64,000 nucleotides of DNA, from assembly GCA_022402525.1 (NCBI GenBank), contig JAKRSB010000113.1, positions 32,001-96,000 of the forward strand. Reading direction: 5' to 3'. The notes beneath the pieces were generated by a model. That model saw only the letters and a program-made list of their open reading frames with translations. It was not told the DNA's origin and searched no databases. The translations under genes were made by a program, and so were the position numbers. Each line of letters begins with the position of its first letter. Positions within the stretch are counted from its first letter, which is position 1. Below, in pieces: positions 33,839-43,813 of the stretch. This DNA comes from Thermosynechococcaceae cyanobacterium MS004. Lineage in GTDB: Bacteria > Cyanobacteriota > Cyanobacteriia > Thermosynechococcales > Thermosynechococcaceae.

Positions 33839-35221
33839 CTAGCGATCGCAGATGGTGCGGATAGACTGCTGACAGTCACGGTTAGCAATTTTAATAGCCT
33901 CCCGCGCCCGGTCATATTCTGGCTGATTGTTTTCAGCGAGGGCAATATCTGCAGACTTCCTTAAATCCTCTAGGGCGGCCTGTCGATTTCCTAAGTTGAG
34001 CTGCACAACCCCTCGGTTGTAGTAAGCCAATGCATCAGGGCTAAGCTGAATGGCTTGGGTATAGTCTGCGATCGCGGATTGTCCGTCCATCAGTGCAGAC
34101 TGGGTTAAGCCGCGCCCGATGTAAGCCGAGGCAAGCTGGCCGTCCAGCCGAAGCGCCTGGTTAAAGTCCTCTAGAGCCTCGTCGTAGTCTTGGCGAATAT
34201 AGTGAATATTCCCCCGGAGCGCATAGGCCGCAGCAAACCGGGGATTGAGCCGGAGTGATTGGGTGCTGGAGATAAGGGCTTCCCCTAAGTTGCCCTGCCG
34301 ATACTGGTTCATGGCGTTGAGGAAGAAGTCGCCACTTCCGGCACTGGTTCCGGAACTGGGCAGCGCAGCAATCGGTCGGGAACCCCCTTGGGCCGTAGAC
34401 TGCGCGGGGCGCGGGGCGGGCTTGCGAGCTGTCCCCTGATTGGGTGCGGTGCTAGAGCCACTTCCCTCAAGCCCTGTCCGGCTGGCTAGGGTTTGGCCTT
34501 GGGGGGCCACTGCTCCGCTGGCGGATACAAACCGATTAATGGGAATGCCCAAATTAAAGCCTGTCTTGACAAAAACTCTGGCATTGAGCTTTTCCAGATT
34601 TTGAGACTGGCCGTCTGCCCTCCCGTGAATGCCAATGAGCTGGGCATTCTGGTTAAAAACTGGCCCCCCGCTCATGCCAGAGAGGGTTTTGTTGGTATAG
34701 ACCAAGGCGTAACCATCGGGCTGCGGCTTGGCAGACTGTGCCGTGAGTTGGCCTGCGGTAAAGTTGTAGGCTAGCTCATTAATCACCGAGCCACGCCCAG
34801 GGAAACCCGCCACATAGACCGGGACGCCCTCCTGTAGCGTATTTGAATCGCCTAAGCTGGCGATCGCCTGGGGTTCGGACGCCTTAAACTTAAGAACTGC
34901 CATATCCAGTCCCGGCAGCTTGCGGATACTTTGACGTTCGACGGCATAGTTTTTCCCAGCAGTCGTGACAACTTCATAATTTCCGGGGGTTTCAATCACA
35001 TGGCGGGCCGTCAGTACCGTGTAGGTAGCCCCCTCCTGCCGGATCAAAACGCCCGACCCCGTGTCAGGCCCCTGAATTAAGACGGTCACCCGCTTCATCA
35101 CCTGGTTGATTTCGGCATTGCTCTTGGAGAAAGCAGGGTAGGGTAAAGGGAGTGCAGTTGCCCAAAGGCCAAGACTCACTGTGCAGAGACGGGCAGTAAT
35201 GTTCACAAGGCTCTTATTCAT
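33839..35221 (-). CDS. Secreted trypsin-like serine protease with TPR domain
   Basis: A 460-residue protein with an N-terminal signal peptide (ending near PAFSKS), an HtrA-like trypsin domain at about 35-215 with the triad His in TARHV, Asp in LDMAVLKF and Ser in GMSGGPVF, then a Ser/Pro/Gly-rich linker (about 245-295) and at least three TPR units (AYALRGNIHYIRQDYDEALEDF and following, 300-430). It ends in a short cysteine-bearing tail. It has no PDZ domain. Likely a periplasmic protease that binds partners via the TPR part. Common in cyanobacteria; target unknown. Confidence 0.88.
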   Translation of the reverse strand: MNKSLVNITARLCTVSLGLWATALPLPYPAFSKSNAEINQVMKRVTVLIQGPDTGSGVLIRQEGATYTVLTARHVIETPGNYEVVTTAGKNYAVERQSIRKLPGLDMAVLKFKASEPQAIASLGDSNTLQEGVPVYVAGFPGRGSVINELAYNFTAGQLTAQSAKPQPDGYALVYTNKTLSGMSGGPVFNQNAQLIGIHGRADGQSQNLEKLNARVFVKTGFNLGIPINRFVSASGAVAPQGQTLASRTGLEGSGSSTAPNQGTARKPAPRPAQSTAQGGSRPIAALPSSGTSAGSGDFFLNAMNQYRQGNLGEALISSTQSLRLNPRFAAAYALRGNIHYIRQDYDEALEDFNQALRLDGQLASAYIGRGLTQSALMDGQSAIADYTQAIQLSPDALAYYNRGVVQLNLGNRQAALEDLRKSADIALAENNQPEYDRAREAIKIANRDCQQSIRTICDR

Positions 35222-35672
35222 AACGCTCTAAGTATCTATAACGCTCAGCAACATTGACTAGCAGCATTAAACTGGCAACATTGACTGGCAACATTTACTA
35301 CAGTTGGCTCAAGGTACAGAGTCGGGGACACAATTGGGGAATGGGGTAGAGATAAATATGGGGCGCTGTTTTAATGGGGTGCTTAGGGCAATCTACCTAG
35401 AATAATCTACTCAGAAATAATCTGCCCAGGACAATCTTAAGATTGAAAAAGCAAAATTTTTAGAATGACTTCAATTTTTAGAACAACTTCAATTCTAATG
35501 AATGCAATGAATCAAGTGTAATCGCTCCAATGCGATCGCCCAAACCTAAAAGAACCAGGCGTTTAGATTCGGTTCTCTTAATCATAAGGTTTCAGCCATA
35601 AACTTAAGCCATAAACCTCGACCATAAATTTCAGCCATAAATCTCAGTAATAAACGCAATAAAGTTTCAGCC
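35222..35672. other. Divergent spacer with 13-bp tandem array
   Basis: 451 bp between the leftward protease gene and rightward pcrA. It contains duplicated AACATTGACT(G/A)GCA words (35250-35300), AATCTAC/AATCTGCC words (35390-35440), and at 35596-35660 five units of CCATAAA-headed 13-mers (starts 35596, 35609, 35622, 35635, 35648) reaching to 13 bp from the pcrA start. No RNA gene seen. Confidence 0.7.
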
Positions 35673-38012
35673 ATGACCGTTGCACCAGACTTTCTAAGCC
35701 ACCTCAACGCTTCCCAACGACAGGCCGTCGAGCATTTTTGCGGCCCCTTACTGGTGGTGGCAGGGGCAGGGTCGGGCAAAACGCGCGCGCTGACCTACAG
35801 AATTTCTAATCTAGTGCTGCGCCACCGCGTCAACCCAGAGAACATTCTGGCCGTTACCTTCACCAATAAAGCCGCCCGCGAAATGAAGGAGCGAATTGAG
35901 AAACTGTTTGCAGAGCAGCTTGCCCAACAAGATTATGGCAAGGCGCTGGAGCTACTGCCACCCTATGAACAAACCAAACTGCGATCGCGGGTGTACAAAA
36001 CAGTCACCAAACATCTCTGGATTGGGACATTCCATAGCCTCTGTGCACGGCTGCTGCGGATGGAAATCAATAAGTACCAAGACGAGCAGGGACGCCGCTG
36101 GGAGCGGAATTTCACGATTTTTGATGAGTCAGATGTCCAGAGCCTGATCAAAGATATCGTCATCAATCAGCTCAATTTAGACGATCGCAAATTCCAGCCG
36201 CGCTCAGTCCGCTTTGCCATCAGCAATGCCAAAAATCAGGGCTTCACGCCCCAAGAGTACGAACAAGAGGAAAATAACTTTCGCGGTCGGGTGATTGCCA
36301 GCGTCTATAGCGCCTACCAAGACACCCTTGCCGCCAATAATGCCCTAGACTTCGATGACTTAATTCGGGTTTTGGTCAAGCTCCTTGAGCAAAATGAACA
36401 GGTACTCGACTACTGGCATCGGCAGTTCCACCACATGCTGGTGGACGAATATCAAGACACCAACCGCACCCAGTACGATCTACTGCGGCTGATTGCCACC
36501 AATGGGGTGGCAGTGGAAGCCTTTGCAAACTGGCAAAACCGCTCCATTTTTGTGGTGGGGGATGCGGATCAGTCCATTTATTCGTTTCGCGCAGCAGATT
36601 TCAAGATTCTGATGGGGTTCCAGCAGGACTTTGGCGATCGCCTGCCGGATGATGATACCCGCACGATGGTCAAACTAGAGGAAAACTACCGCTCTACGGA
36701 AAATATTTTGGCAGCAGCCAATGCCCTCATTGAGCACAACACTGAGCGCATCGATAAAATTCTCAAGCCCACTAGGGGCACAGGCGAAATCATCTTTTGC
36801 TTTAAGGCCGATGATGAGCTGCATGAAGCAGAATTTGTGATCGATCAGATTCGCACCAACGAGCGCGACAACCCCGAAATTAGCTGGGGCGACTTTGCCA
36901 TTCTCTACCGCACCAACGCTCAGTCCCGCGCCTTTGAAGATTCTCTGGTGCGCTGGGCCATTCCCTATACCGTAGTGGGCGGCCTCAAATTTTACGATCG
37001 CCGCGAAATTAAAGATGTCTTGGCCTACCTGCGCCTCGTGGTTAACCCCGCCGATACCCTGAGTCTTCAGCGCATCATTAACGTTCCGCGACGCGGCATC
37101 GGCAAAACCACCCTGGAGCGACTCTCTCAGGCCGCCCAAGAGTTGGGAGTGCCCCTCTGGGATATTCTCAAGGATGATTCAGCCGTCAAAACCTTGGCAG
37201 GGCGAAGTTCGCGGCCCATCCTGCAGTTTGTGGAGATGATTCAGCACTGGCAGGAACAGCAGGAAAATCTCAGCGCAGCGGACGTAATTCAGGGCATCAT
37301 TGAGCAGTCTGGCTACGCCCGCGACCTTGAAAACCAGGGCACTGACGAAGCCGAAGAGCGCCTCGGCAACGTGCGTGAGCTATACAACGCCGCCGTACAG
37401 TACGCCGAAGAAAATGAGGATGAAGCCCTCAATACCTTTTTAGCCAGCGCCGCCCTAGCCTCCGATGCCGACAGCAAAGATGCCAAAGATACCGTCACCC
37501 TTATGACGCTTCATGCGGCCAAGGGGCTGGAGTTTCCCATTGTGTTTCTCGTGGGACTAGAGCAGGGACTGTTTCCTAGCTTCCGGTCTTTGGACGACCC
37601 CGCCTCTCTTGAAGAAGAACGCCGTCTCTGTTACGTCGGCATCACCCGCGCCCAAGAGCGCCTGTACATTTCCCACGCCCGTGAGCGCCGTCTCTATGGA
37701 TCCCGCGAGTCCGCCATTCCGTCCCTATTCCTCTCTGAAATTCCGCCGGAGCTGATGGCGTCCAACTCCAAAAATGCGATTCCTAAGCGCAAGCCCGACC
37801 TGCCGCCCCCAAAAGAAGAAGCTTCAAAAATGCCCAACATCGACGCTCAGGACTGGTCTGTGGGCGATCGCATTGTTCATAAAGGGTTTGGGATTGGAGA
37901 AGTTACCCACATTTTTGGTGCGGGGAATAAAATCTGCCTAGCGGTTAAGTTTCCCAGCGTCGGTCAGAAAATCCTTGACCCCAAGGTCACAACCCTTCAG
38001 CGGATTCATTAG
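35673..38012 (+). CDS. pcrA: ATP-dependent DNA helicase PcrA/UvrD
   Basis: A superfamily 1A 3'-5' helicase used in nucleotide-excision and recombination control. All helicase motifs are visible: LNASQRQAVEH (Q motif), AGAGSGKT (I), AVTFTNKAAREM (Ia), VDEYQDTN (II), GDADQSIYSFRAAD (III), LEENYRS (IV), VTLMTLHAAKGLEFPIVFLVGLEQGLFP (V) and EEERRLCYVGITRAQERLYI (VI). The C-terminus (about 720-779) is a Tudor-like RNA-polymerase-binding module (GDRIVHKGFGIGEV...). Length 779 is normal. Start ATG 35673. Confidence 0.96.
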   Translation: MTVAPDFLSHLNASQRQAVEHFCGPLLVVAGAGSGKTRALTYRISNLVLRHRVNPENILAVTFTNKAAREMKERIEKLFAEQLAQQDYGKALELLPPYEQTKLRSRVYKTVTKHLWIGTFHSLCARLLRMEINKYQDEQGRRWERNFTIFDESDVQSLIKDIVINQLNLDDRKFQPRSVRFAISNAKNQGFTPQEYEQEENNFRGRVIASVYSAYQDTLAANNALDFDDLIRVLVKLLEQNEQVLDYWHRQFHHMLVDEYQDTNRTQYDLLRLIATNGVAVEAFANWQNRSIFVVGDADQSIYSFRAADFKILMGFQQDFGDRLPDDDTRTMVKLEENYRSTENILAAANALIEHNTERIDKILKPTRGTGEIIFCFKADDELHEAEFVIDQIRTNERDNPEISWGDFAILYRTNAQSRAFEDSLVRWAIPYTVVGGLKFYDRREIKDVLAYLRLVVNPADTLSLQRIINVPRRGIGKTTLERLSQAAQELGVPLWDILKDDSAVKTLAGRSSRPILQFVEMIQHWQEQQENLSAADVIQGIIEQSGYARDLENQGTDEAEERLGNVRELYNAAVQYAEENEDEALNTFLASAALASDADSKDAKDTVTLMTLHAAKGLEFPIVFLVGLEQGLFPSFRSLDDPASLEEERRLCYVGITRAQERLYISHARERRLYGSRESAIPSLFLSEIPPELMASNSKNAIPKRKPDLPPPKEEASKMPNIDAQDWSVGDRIVHKGFGIGEVTHIFGAGNKICLAVKFPSVGQKILDPKVTTLQRIH

Positions 38013-38058
38013 GGCCTATTGCATTTGGGTTCATTTGGGTCTATCTCTCATGGCGATC

Positions 38059-38128
38059 GCTTAGGGGCGTTCGTTGAGGGGCGTTTGTTTGGGGCATTCG
38101 CTTAGGGGCGTTCGTTTGGGGGATTATT
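38059..38128. repeat. 14-bp tandem repeat between pcrA and the R3H gene
   Basis: Five degenerate copies of (G)CTTAGGGGCGTTC-type 13/14-mers in the 306-bp spacer. The rest of the spacer (38129-38318) shows nothing identifiable beyond the expected promoter. Confidence 0.8.
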
Positions 38129-38318
38129 CAGCAGAGAGAAGTTAATCGTCCGTTTTCAAGAAACTTTGCCAGAATAGAGACAGCACCTAAGTCTTGGCTG
38201 TGGGCAGGGGGAAGTCGGCCACAGCAGGGTGATCTGGCAGAGGGCGAAGGGAAACAGCCTAGACCAGAGTTTTAGCGCTAACGGTCAAAAGCAGCAGTCA
38301 TAGCGACTTCACAACATA

Positions 38319-40091
<1,773 letters not shown>

Positions 40092-40143
40092 GACTCTCGT
40101 TTTTTAGGGCGGTGACGCGTTAAGAATTCATACCTGAAACGCC

Positions 40144-40764
40144 ATGCAAACCATAGAAGTCAAAACACGATACACTCCGGCCGAATACTTAGCGCTAGAA
40201 GAGCAGGCCGAGTTTAGAAGCGAATATCTTGATGGTGAAATTATTCCTATGGCCGGAGGCTCCTTTAACCATAATCGCATCGTCAATCGTGTCTGCGCTT
40301 ATCTGCTAAATGTCCTGCGCGGCAAATCCTATGAACCTTTTAGCAGTGATGTTCGGGTCTGGATTCCCAAGTATCGCAAGTTTACTTACCCTGATGTAAT
40401 GGTGGTGCCAGATCCGCCGATTCCCTACGAAAATCGAACCGATACCCTCACCAACCCGCGCTTAATTATTGAGGTTTTGTCTAAGTCTACAGAAGATTAT
40501 GATCAGGGAAATAAATTTAAGTTTTACCGCGCGATTCCTGAGCTAAAAGAATATCTGCTGATTGATCAGTATGCGCTAGAGGTTCAGCATTACGTTAAAT
40601 CTGACGACGGCTTCTGGCTCTATCGAGCCTATGAGTCACTGGATGATGTCATAACCCTGACCTCCATTGACACCGAAATAACCGTCGCGCGTATTTATGA
40701 AGGGGTTGCTTTTAGCCCAGACCCCTTACTCCCGCACGATGGGGAGATCGAGGTACAGGCTTAG
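40144..40764 (+). CDS. Uma2-family PD-(D/E)XK protein
   Basis: A 206-residue member of the Uma2/DUF820 family, which is massively expanded in cyanobacteria. Visible: YTPAEYLALEE, DGEIIPMAGGS, the metal-site Asp in YPDVMVV, the E-x-L-S in IIEVLSKST, and the K-F-x-x-Y of NKFKFYRAIPELKEYLLID. The restriction-endonuclease fold is complete, so it may be an active nuclease, but no Uma2 substrate is known. Its last 39 bp overlap, tail to tail, the end of the kinase gene on the other strand. Confidence 0.9.
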   Translation: MQTIEVKTRYTPAEYLALEEQAEFRSEYLDGEIIPMAGGSFNHNRIVNRVCAYLLNVLRGKSYEPFSSDVRVWIPKYRKFTYPDVMVVPDPPIPYENRTDTLTNPRLIIEVLSKSTEDYDQGNKFKFYRAIPELKEYLLIDQYALEVQHYVKSDDGFWLYRAYESLDDVITLTSIDTEITVARIYEGVAFSPDPLLPHDGEIEVQA

Positions 40765-42138
40765 TTCCTGAGCCAGCCAGTCAAGCTCTTGCTGGGTAAG
40801 GGCTCCTTTGCCGAAGTAGCCATATTTGCGTGTGCCTGCCCAAATAAGAAGCTGTGGCTTTACTTCAACGCGATCGCCATCAGAGTCTCGTTTGAAGTAG
40901 GACTTGGTCAACTCTAGCTTGCTGATATCCTGGCGCTGACTGGGGGGCGGTACAGAGCGCTTAAACCCAAACATTTCAACCTCTTGACGAATCTGTCGGG
41001 GCGTCAGGGTAAGACGAGTTCGCCCCCAAATGCCAAAAATGACCCCGCCTGCCATCCCTATCCCCACAGCCCAAAACGGCAGGGAGAATAGGCTAAACAT
41101 GATGTTGACGGGAAAGGGTGCCATGAGCGCACCGCCCGTCCAAAACAAAATAAAGGAATTCCAGGCGATCGCAAAGATACCTAAAAAAACAAGCCCTGCC
41201 TTCCCTCCAGTGGTTGAGGCAGCGGGCGGCACCACAATCTCTAAAGAAGAGGCGGTTTTGGTCAGTGAGACTTGACTATGGGCGGGCTTACGAACCAAAG
41301 CTTTCACCTTTTGATCGCGCTGCTTTAGCTCTACTAACGCTTGCTGGGCTGAGGAAAATCGCTGACTGAGGCTGGGCTGCACCATTTTTGTGAGCCACTG
41401 TTTTAAGCCTGAACTCAGGTGAACCCTTTCTTCAATCTGGGGTGGCTGATCGATCTGAAGTAAATCGGCTGGCTGCTGCCCTGTGGCGAGATAAAGGAGT
41501 GTTGCGCCCAACGCATAAAGGTCAGAAGCTGGCACCGCGCGATCGCCAAACTGCTCTGGGGGCATATAGCCATAGGTGCCTACCACGGTAATGGTGCCTC
41601 CGGTTCTAGCAGCCTGCACCGCACCGAAATCGACCAGGTAGACAGATCCAACGCTATTGCCCGTGCGATCGCCTAACAAAATATTGCTGGGCTTTAGGTC
41701 GCGGTGAATCACAACCGGAGCGCGTTCGTGGAGGTAGCGCAAAATTTCAAGGAGGGCAGTGGCCAACTCAACTAGCTCGGCTTCGGTGAAGGTACGTCCG
41801 GACTTAAGATGTTCTTCTAAAGAAAGGGCTGGAATATAGGTCTGCACCAGGGCAAACCCCTTGCCAGAGGATAAGTCGAGGTCGAAGTAGTCAAGGTATC
41901 GAGGAATGGCGGGATGCGCCAAGTTTTTGAGGGTGGCCGCCTCACGTTCAAAGAGCTTGAGATCCTCCCACACAAAATCTTCCCCGAAGGAGAGGCGCTT
42001 GATCACAACCTGCTCCTGGGTCTGTAAATCCCGCGCCAGTAGGGTATATCGCCCCGCCCGTTTGCCGAGCAGTTGCTCAATTTGATAGCGATCGCCAAAA
42101 AGTTCGCCAGGGGCTTTACCAAAGGTTTGAGGCGGCAT
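40726..42138 (-). CDS. Membrane-anchored Ser/Thr protein kinase
   Basis: A 470-residue Hanks-type kinase. The catalytic domain (about 15-275) has the ATP-lysine in VVIKRL, HRDLKPSNILL and DFGAVQ with TVVGTYGYMPPEQF activation segment; the glycine loop is weak (GKRAGRYT). Residues about 315-375 form two transmembrane helices, and the last 95 residues form a PH-like beta domain (RLTLTPRQIRQEVEMFG, then LLIWAGTRKYGYFG). This layout puts both the kinase and the tail in the cytoplasm. Two 13-bp copies (GATGGGTCGTGGA, 42139-42164) lie directly upstream of the start. Signal unknown. Confidence 0.9.
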   Translation of the reverse strand: MPPQTFGKAPGELFGDRYQIEQLLGKRAGRYTLLARDLQTQEQVVIKRLSFGEDFVWEDLKLFEREAATLKNLAHPAIPRYLDYFDLDLSSGKGFALVQTYIPALSLEEHLKSGRTFTEAELVELATALLEILRYLHERAPVVIHRDLKPSNILLGDRTGNSVGSVYLVDFGAVQAARTGGTITVVGTYGYMPPEQFGDRAVPASDLYALGATLLYLATGQQPADLLQIDQPPQIEERVHLSSGLKQWLTKMVQPSLSQRFSSAQQALVELKQRDQKVKALVRKPAHSQVSLTKTASSLEIVVPPAASTTGGKAGLVFLGIFAIAWNSFILFWTGGALMAPFPVNIMFSLFSLPFWAVGIGMAGGVIFGIWGRTRLTLTPRQIRQEVEMFGFKRSVPPPSQRQDISKLELTKSYFKRDSDGDRVEVKPQLLIWAGTRKYGYFGKGALTQQELDWLAQELSLYLDLPIVRE

Positions 42139-42199
42139 GATGGGTCGTGGAGATGGGTCGTGGATAAGTCTCTACCTCTATCTTGCCCAAATCAGCTCA

Positions 42200-43597
42200 C
42201 TAACCCAGGCTTTCTAAGAACGCTGCGCATTCTACGTGGGCCGTCTGAGGGAAAAAGTCTGCAGGAATAGCCTGCACCAGACGATAGGGACCTTCTTGGC
42301 AGAGCTGCTGAAGATCGCGGGCGAGGGTGGCGGGGTTGCAGCTCATGTAGACAATGCGAGGGATATTGCGCCGAATCAAGTTCTGAATCACCGCAGGTTC
42401 TGCCCCCTTACGGGGCGGATCAAGCAATAGCACATCGGGCTGTAGCTCAAGCTGATCTAGACCCTGCGCTACGGTGCCCGTCTGGAACGCTACATTCGTG
42501 ATGCCGTTCAGCTGGGCGTTCTCGCGCGCTTGGGCGATCGCCTCAGCCTGCACCTCTAGCCCCACGCAGTGTCGCGCGACGCGGGCAATGGGTAAAGTTA
42601 ACGTGCCGATGCCGCAGTAGGCATCCACCACGGTTTCATGACCCTGCAAATTCAGTCGCTCCAGAATTTTTTGCACTAGGGCTTCGGCCTGCTCGGTATA
42701 AACCTGAAAAAAAGTATTGGGATGGACGTGAATCGTCAGCCCCGCAAAGATTTCGTTTAGAAAAGGTGCCCCAACAATGCAGCGCGTTTCGTTACCAAAA
42801 ATGCGGTTGGTGCGGTCTTCGTTGAGGTTAAGGCTCACGCCCACCACCGCTGGAAATTGCTTCATCCAGCTTTGGGCCAAGGCTTCCAGTCCTGGCAGGT
42901 TTTTGCCCGTCCGCGCCACCAGCGTGACCAAAATTTCGCCCGTGCGCCGCCCAATGCGCAGGGACAGATGCCGCAATTCTCCTCGATGGGAGGTTTCATC
43001 GTAGATAGACCAGTCCTGCTGCTGAATATCTTGCTTCAGCGCCGCCAGCAGCGGATTAAGTCGAGCATCCTGGACGGGACACTGGTTGAGGTTGACAATG
43101 CGATGACTGCGCTTTTGGTAGTAGCCCGCGACGACCTTACGCTTACCGTCCTGTAGATTAAATCCCAAGGGATAGGTGGCTTTATTGCGATAGCCAAAGG
43201 CTGAGGGCGCAGCCAAAATCTCTGCAACGGGCGGGTCAACAAACTTGCCGATCCGCTCCAGCGCCTGCACCAGTTGGTGGCGCTTGGCCTGCACCTGATA
43301 GGCGTAGCTAGCGGCCTGCCACTGACAGCCGCCACACTTATCCGCCACGATGCAGTGCGGCTTGACCCGATGCTCGGAGGCCTCGTGGACTGTGGTGAGC
43401 TGGCCGTGTGCATAGCTTGGCTTCACAAAGGTGAGCTTTGCCGTAATGCGATCGCCCGGAACCGTATCGGGGACAAACACAACTCGACGATCTTCGCCCC
43501 AGTGGCCAACCCCATCGCCCGTGGCGCTGAGGTCATCAATCGAGACTTCTATAGACTGATGCTGCCGCCAAGTATCTAAACGGGATTCGGGTTGCAT
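42200..43597 (-). CDS. rlmD: 23S rRNA (uracil-C5)-methyltransferase RlmD/RumA family
   Basis: Methylates a uridine in 23S rRNA (U1939 in E. coli). From ATG 43597 it has a TRAM domain (residues about 10-65), the 4Fe-4S cysteines HC-x5-C-x2-C (HCIVADKCGGC) plus the fourth in NLNQCPV, SAM motifs (VVDAYCGIGTLTLPIA), DPPRKGAEP and the nucleophilic Cys in YMSCNPATLARD. Length 465. The frame runs upstream to 43657, but those residues (SALLSSLLSSLLG) are encoded by a 12-bp repeat and are not typical of the family, so the ATG is preferred. Close paralogues (RlmC-type) exist, so site specificity is inferred. Confidence 0.92.
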   Translation of the reverse strand: MQPESRLDTWRQHQSIEVSIDDLSATGDGVGHWGEDRRVVFVPDTVPGDRITAKLTFVKPSYAHGQLTTVHEASEHRVKPHCIVADKCGGCQWQAASYAYQVQAKRHQLVQALERIGKFVDPPVAEILAAPSAFGYRNKATYPLGFNLQDGKRKVVAGYYQKRSHRIVNLNQCPVQDARLNPLLAALKQDIQQQDWSIYDETSHRGELRHLSLRIGRRTGEILVTLVARTGKNLPGLEALAQSWMKQFPAVVGVSLNLNEDRTNRIFGNETRCIVGAPFLNEIFAGLTIHVHPNTFFQVYTEQAEALVQKILERLNLQGHETVVDAYCGIGTLTLPIARVARHCVGLEVQAEAIAQARENAQLNGITNVAFQTGTVAQGLDQLELQPDVLLLDPPRKGAEPAVIQNLIRRNIPRIVYMSCNPATLARDLQQLCQEGPYRLVQAIPADFFPQTAHVECAAFLESLG

Positions 43598-43614
43598 AAC
43601 CACAATATGACCTA

Positions 43615-43650
43615 GTAGAGAACTGAGTAGAGAGCTGAGTAAAGCACTGA
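43615..43650. repeat. 12-bp tandem repeat before rlmD
   Basis: Three units GTAGAGAACTGA / GTAGAGAGCTGA / GTAAAGCACTGA at 43615, 43627 and 43639, in the leader of the leftward rlmD. A longer start of rlmD would translate it. Confidence 0.88.
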
Positions 43651-43813
43651 AAACCAAACAATTCTGTACTAGGAGTACAGAGGTTCCATAGAGGGCGGAA
43701 AGCCCAAGTTAACCTATTTGAGACACCTATTCGAGACAAATGGCGCTGGTGGTGTAACTTGCCTTACGAGTATCTGGAGGAAAACAAAAGAAGGAATGAT
43801 TCGACTCCAGTGG

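Noticed and set aside
43598-43657. A 20-residue N-terminal extension of RlmD
   Set aside because: It is encoded by a 12-bp repeat, is hydrophobic and not found in the family; ATG 43597 fits better.
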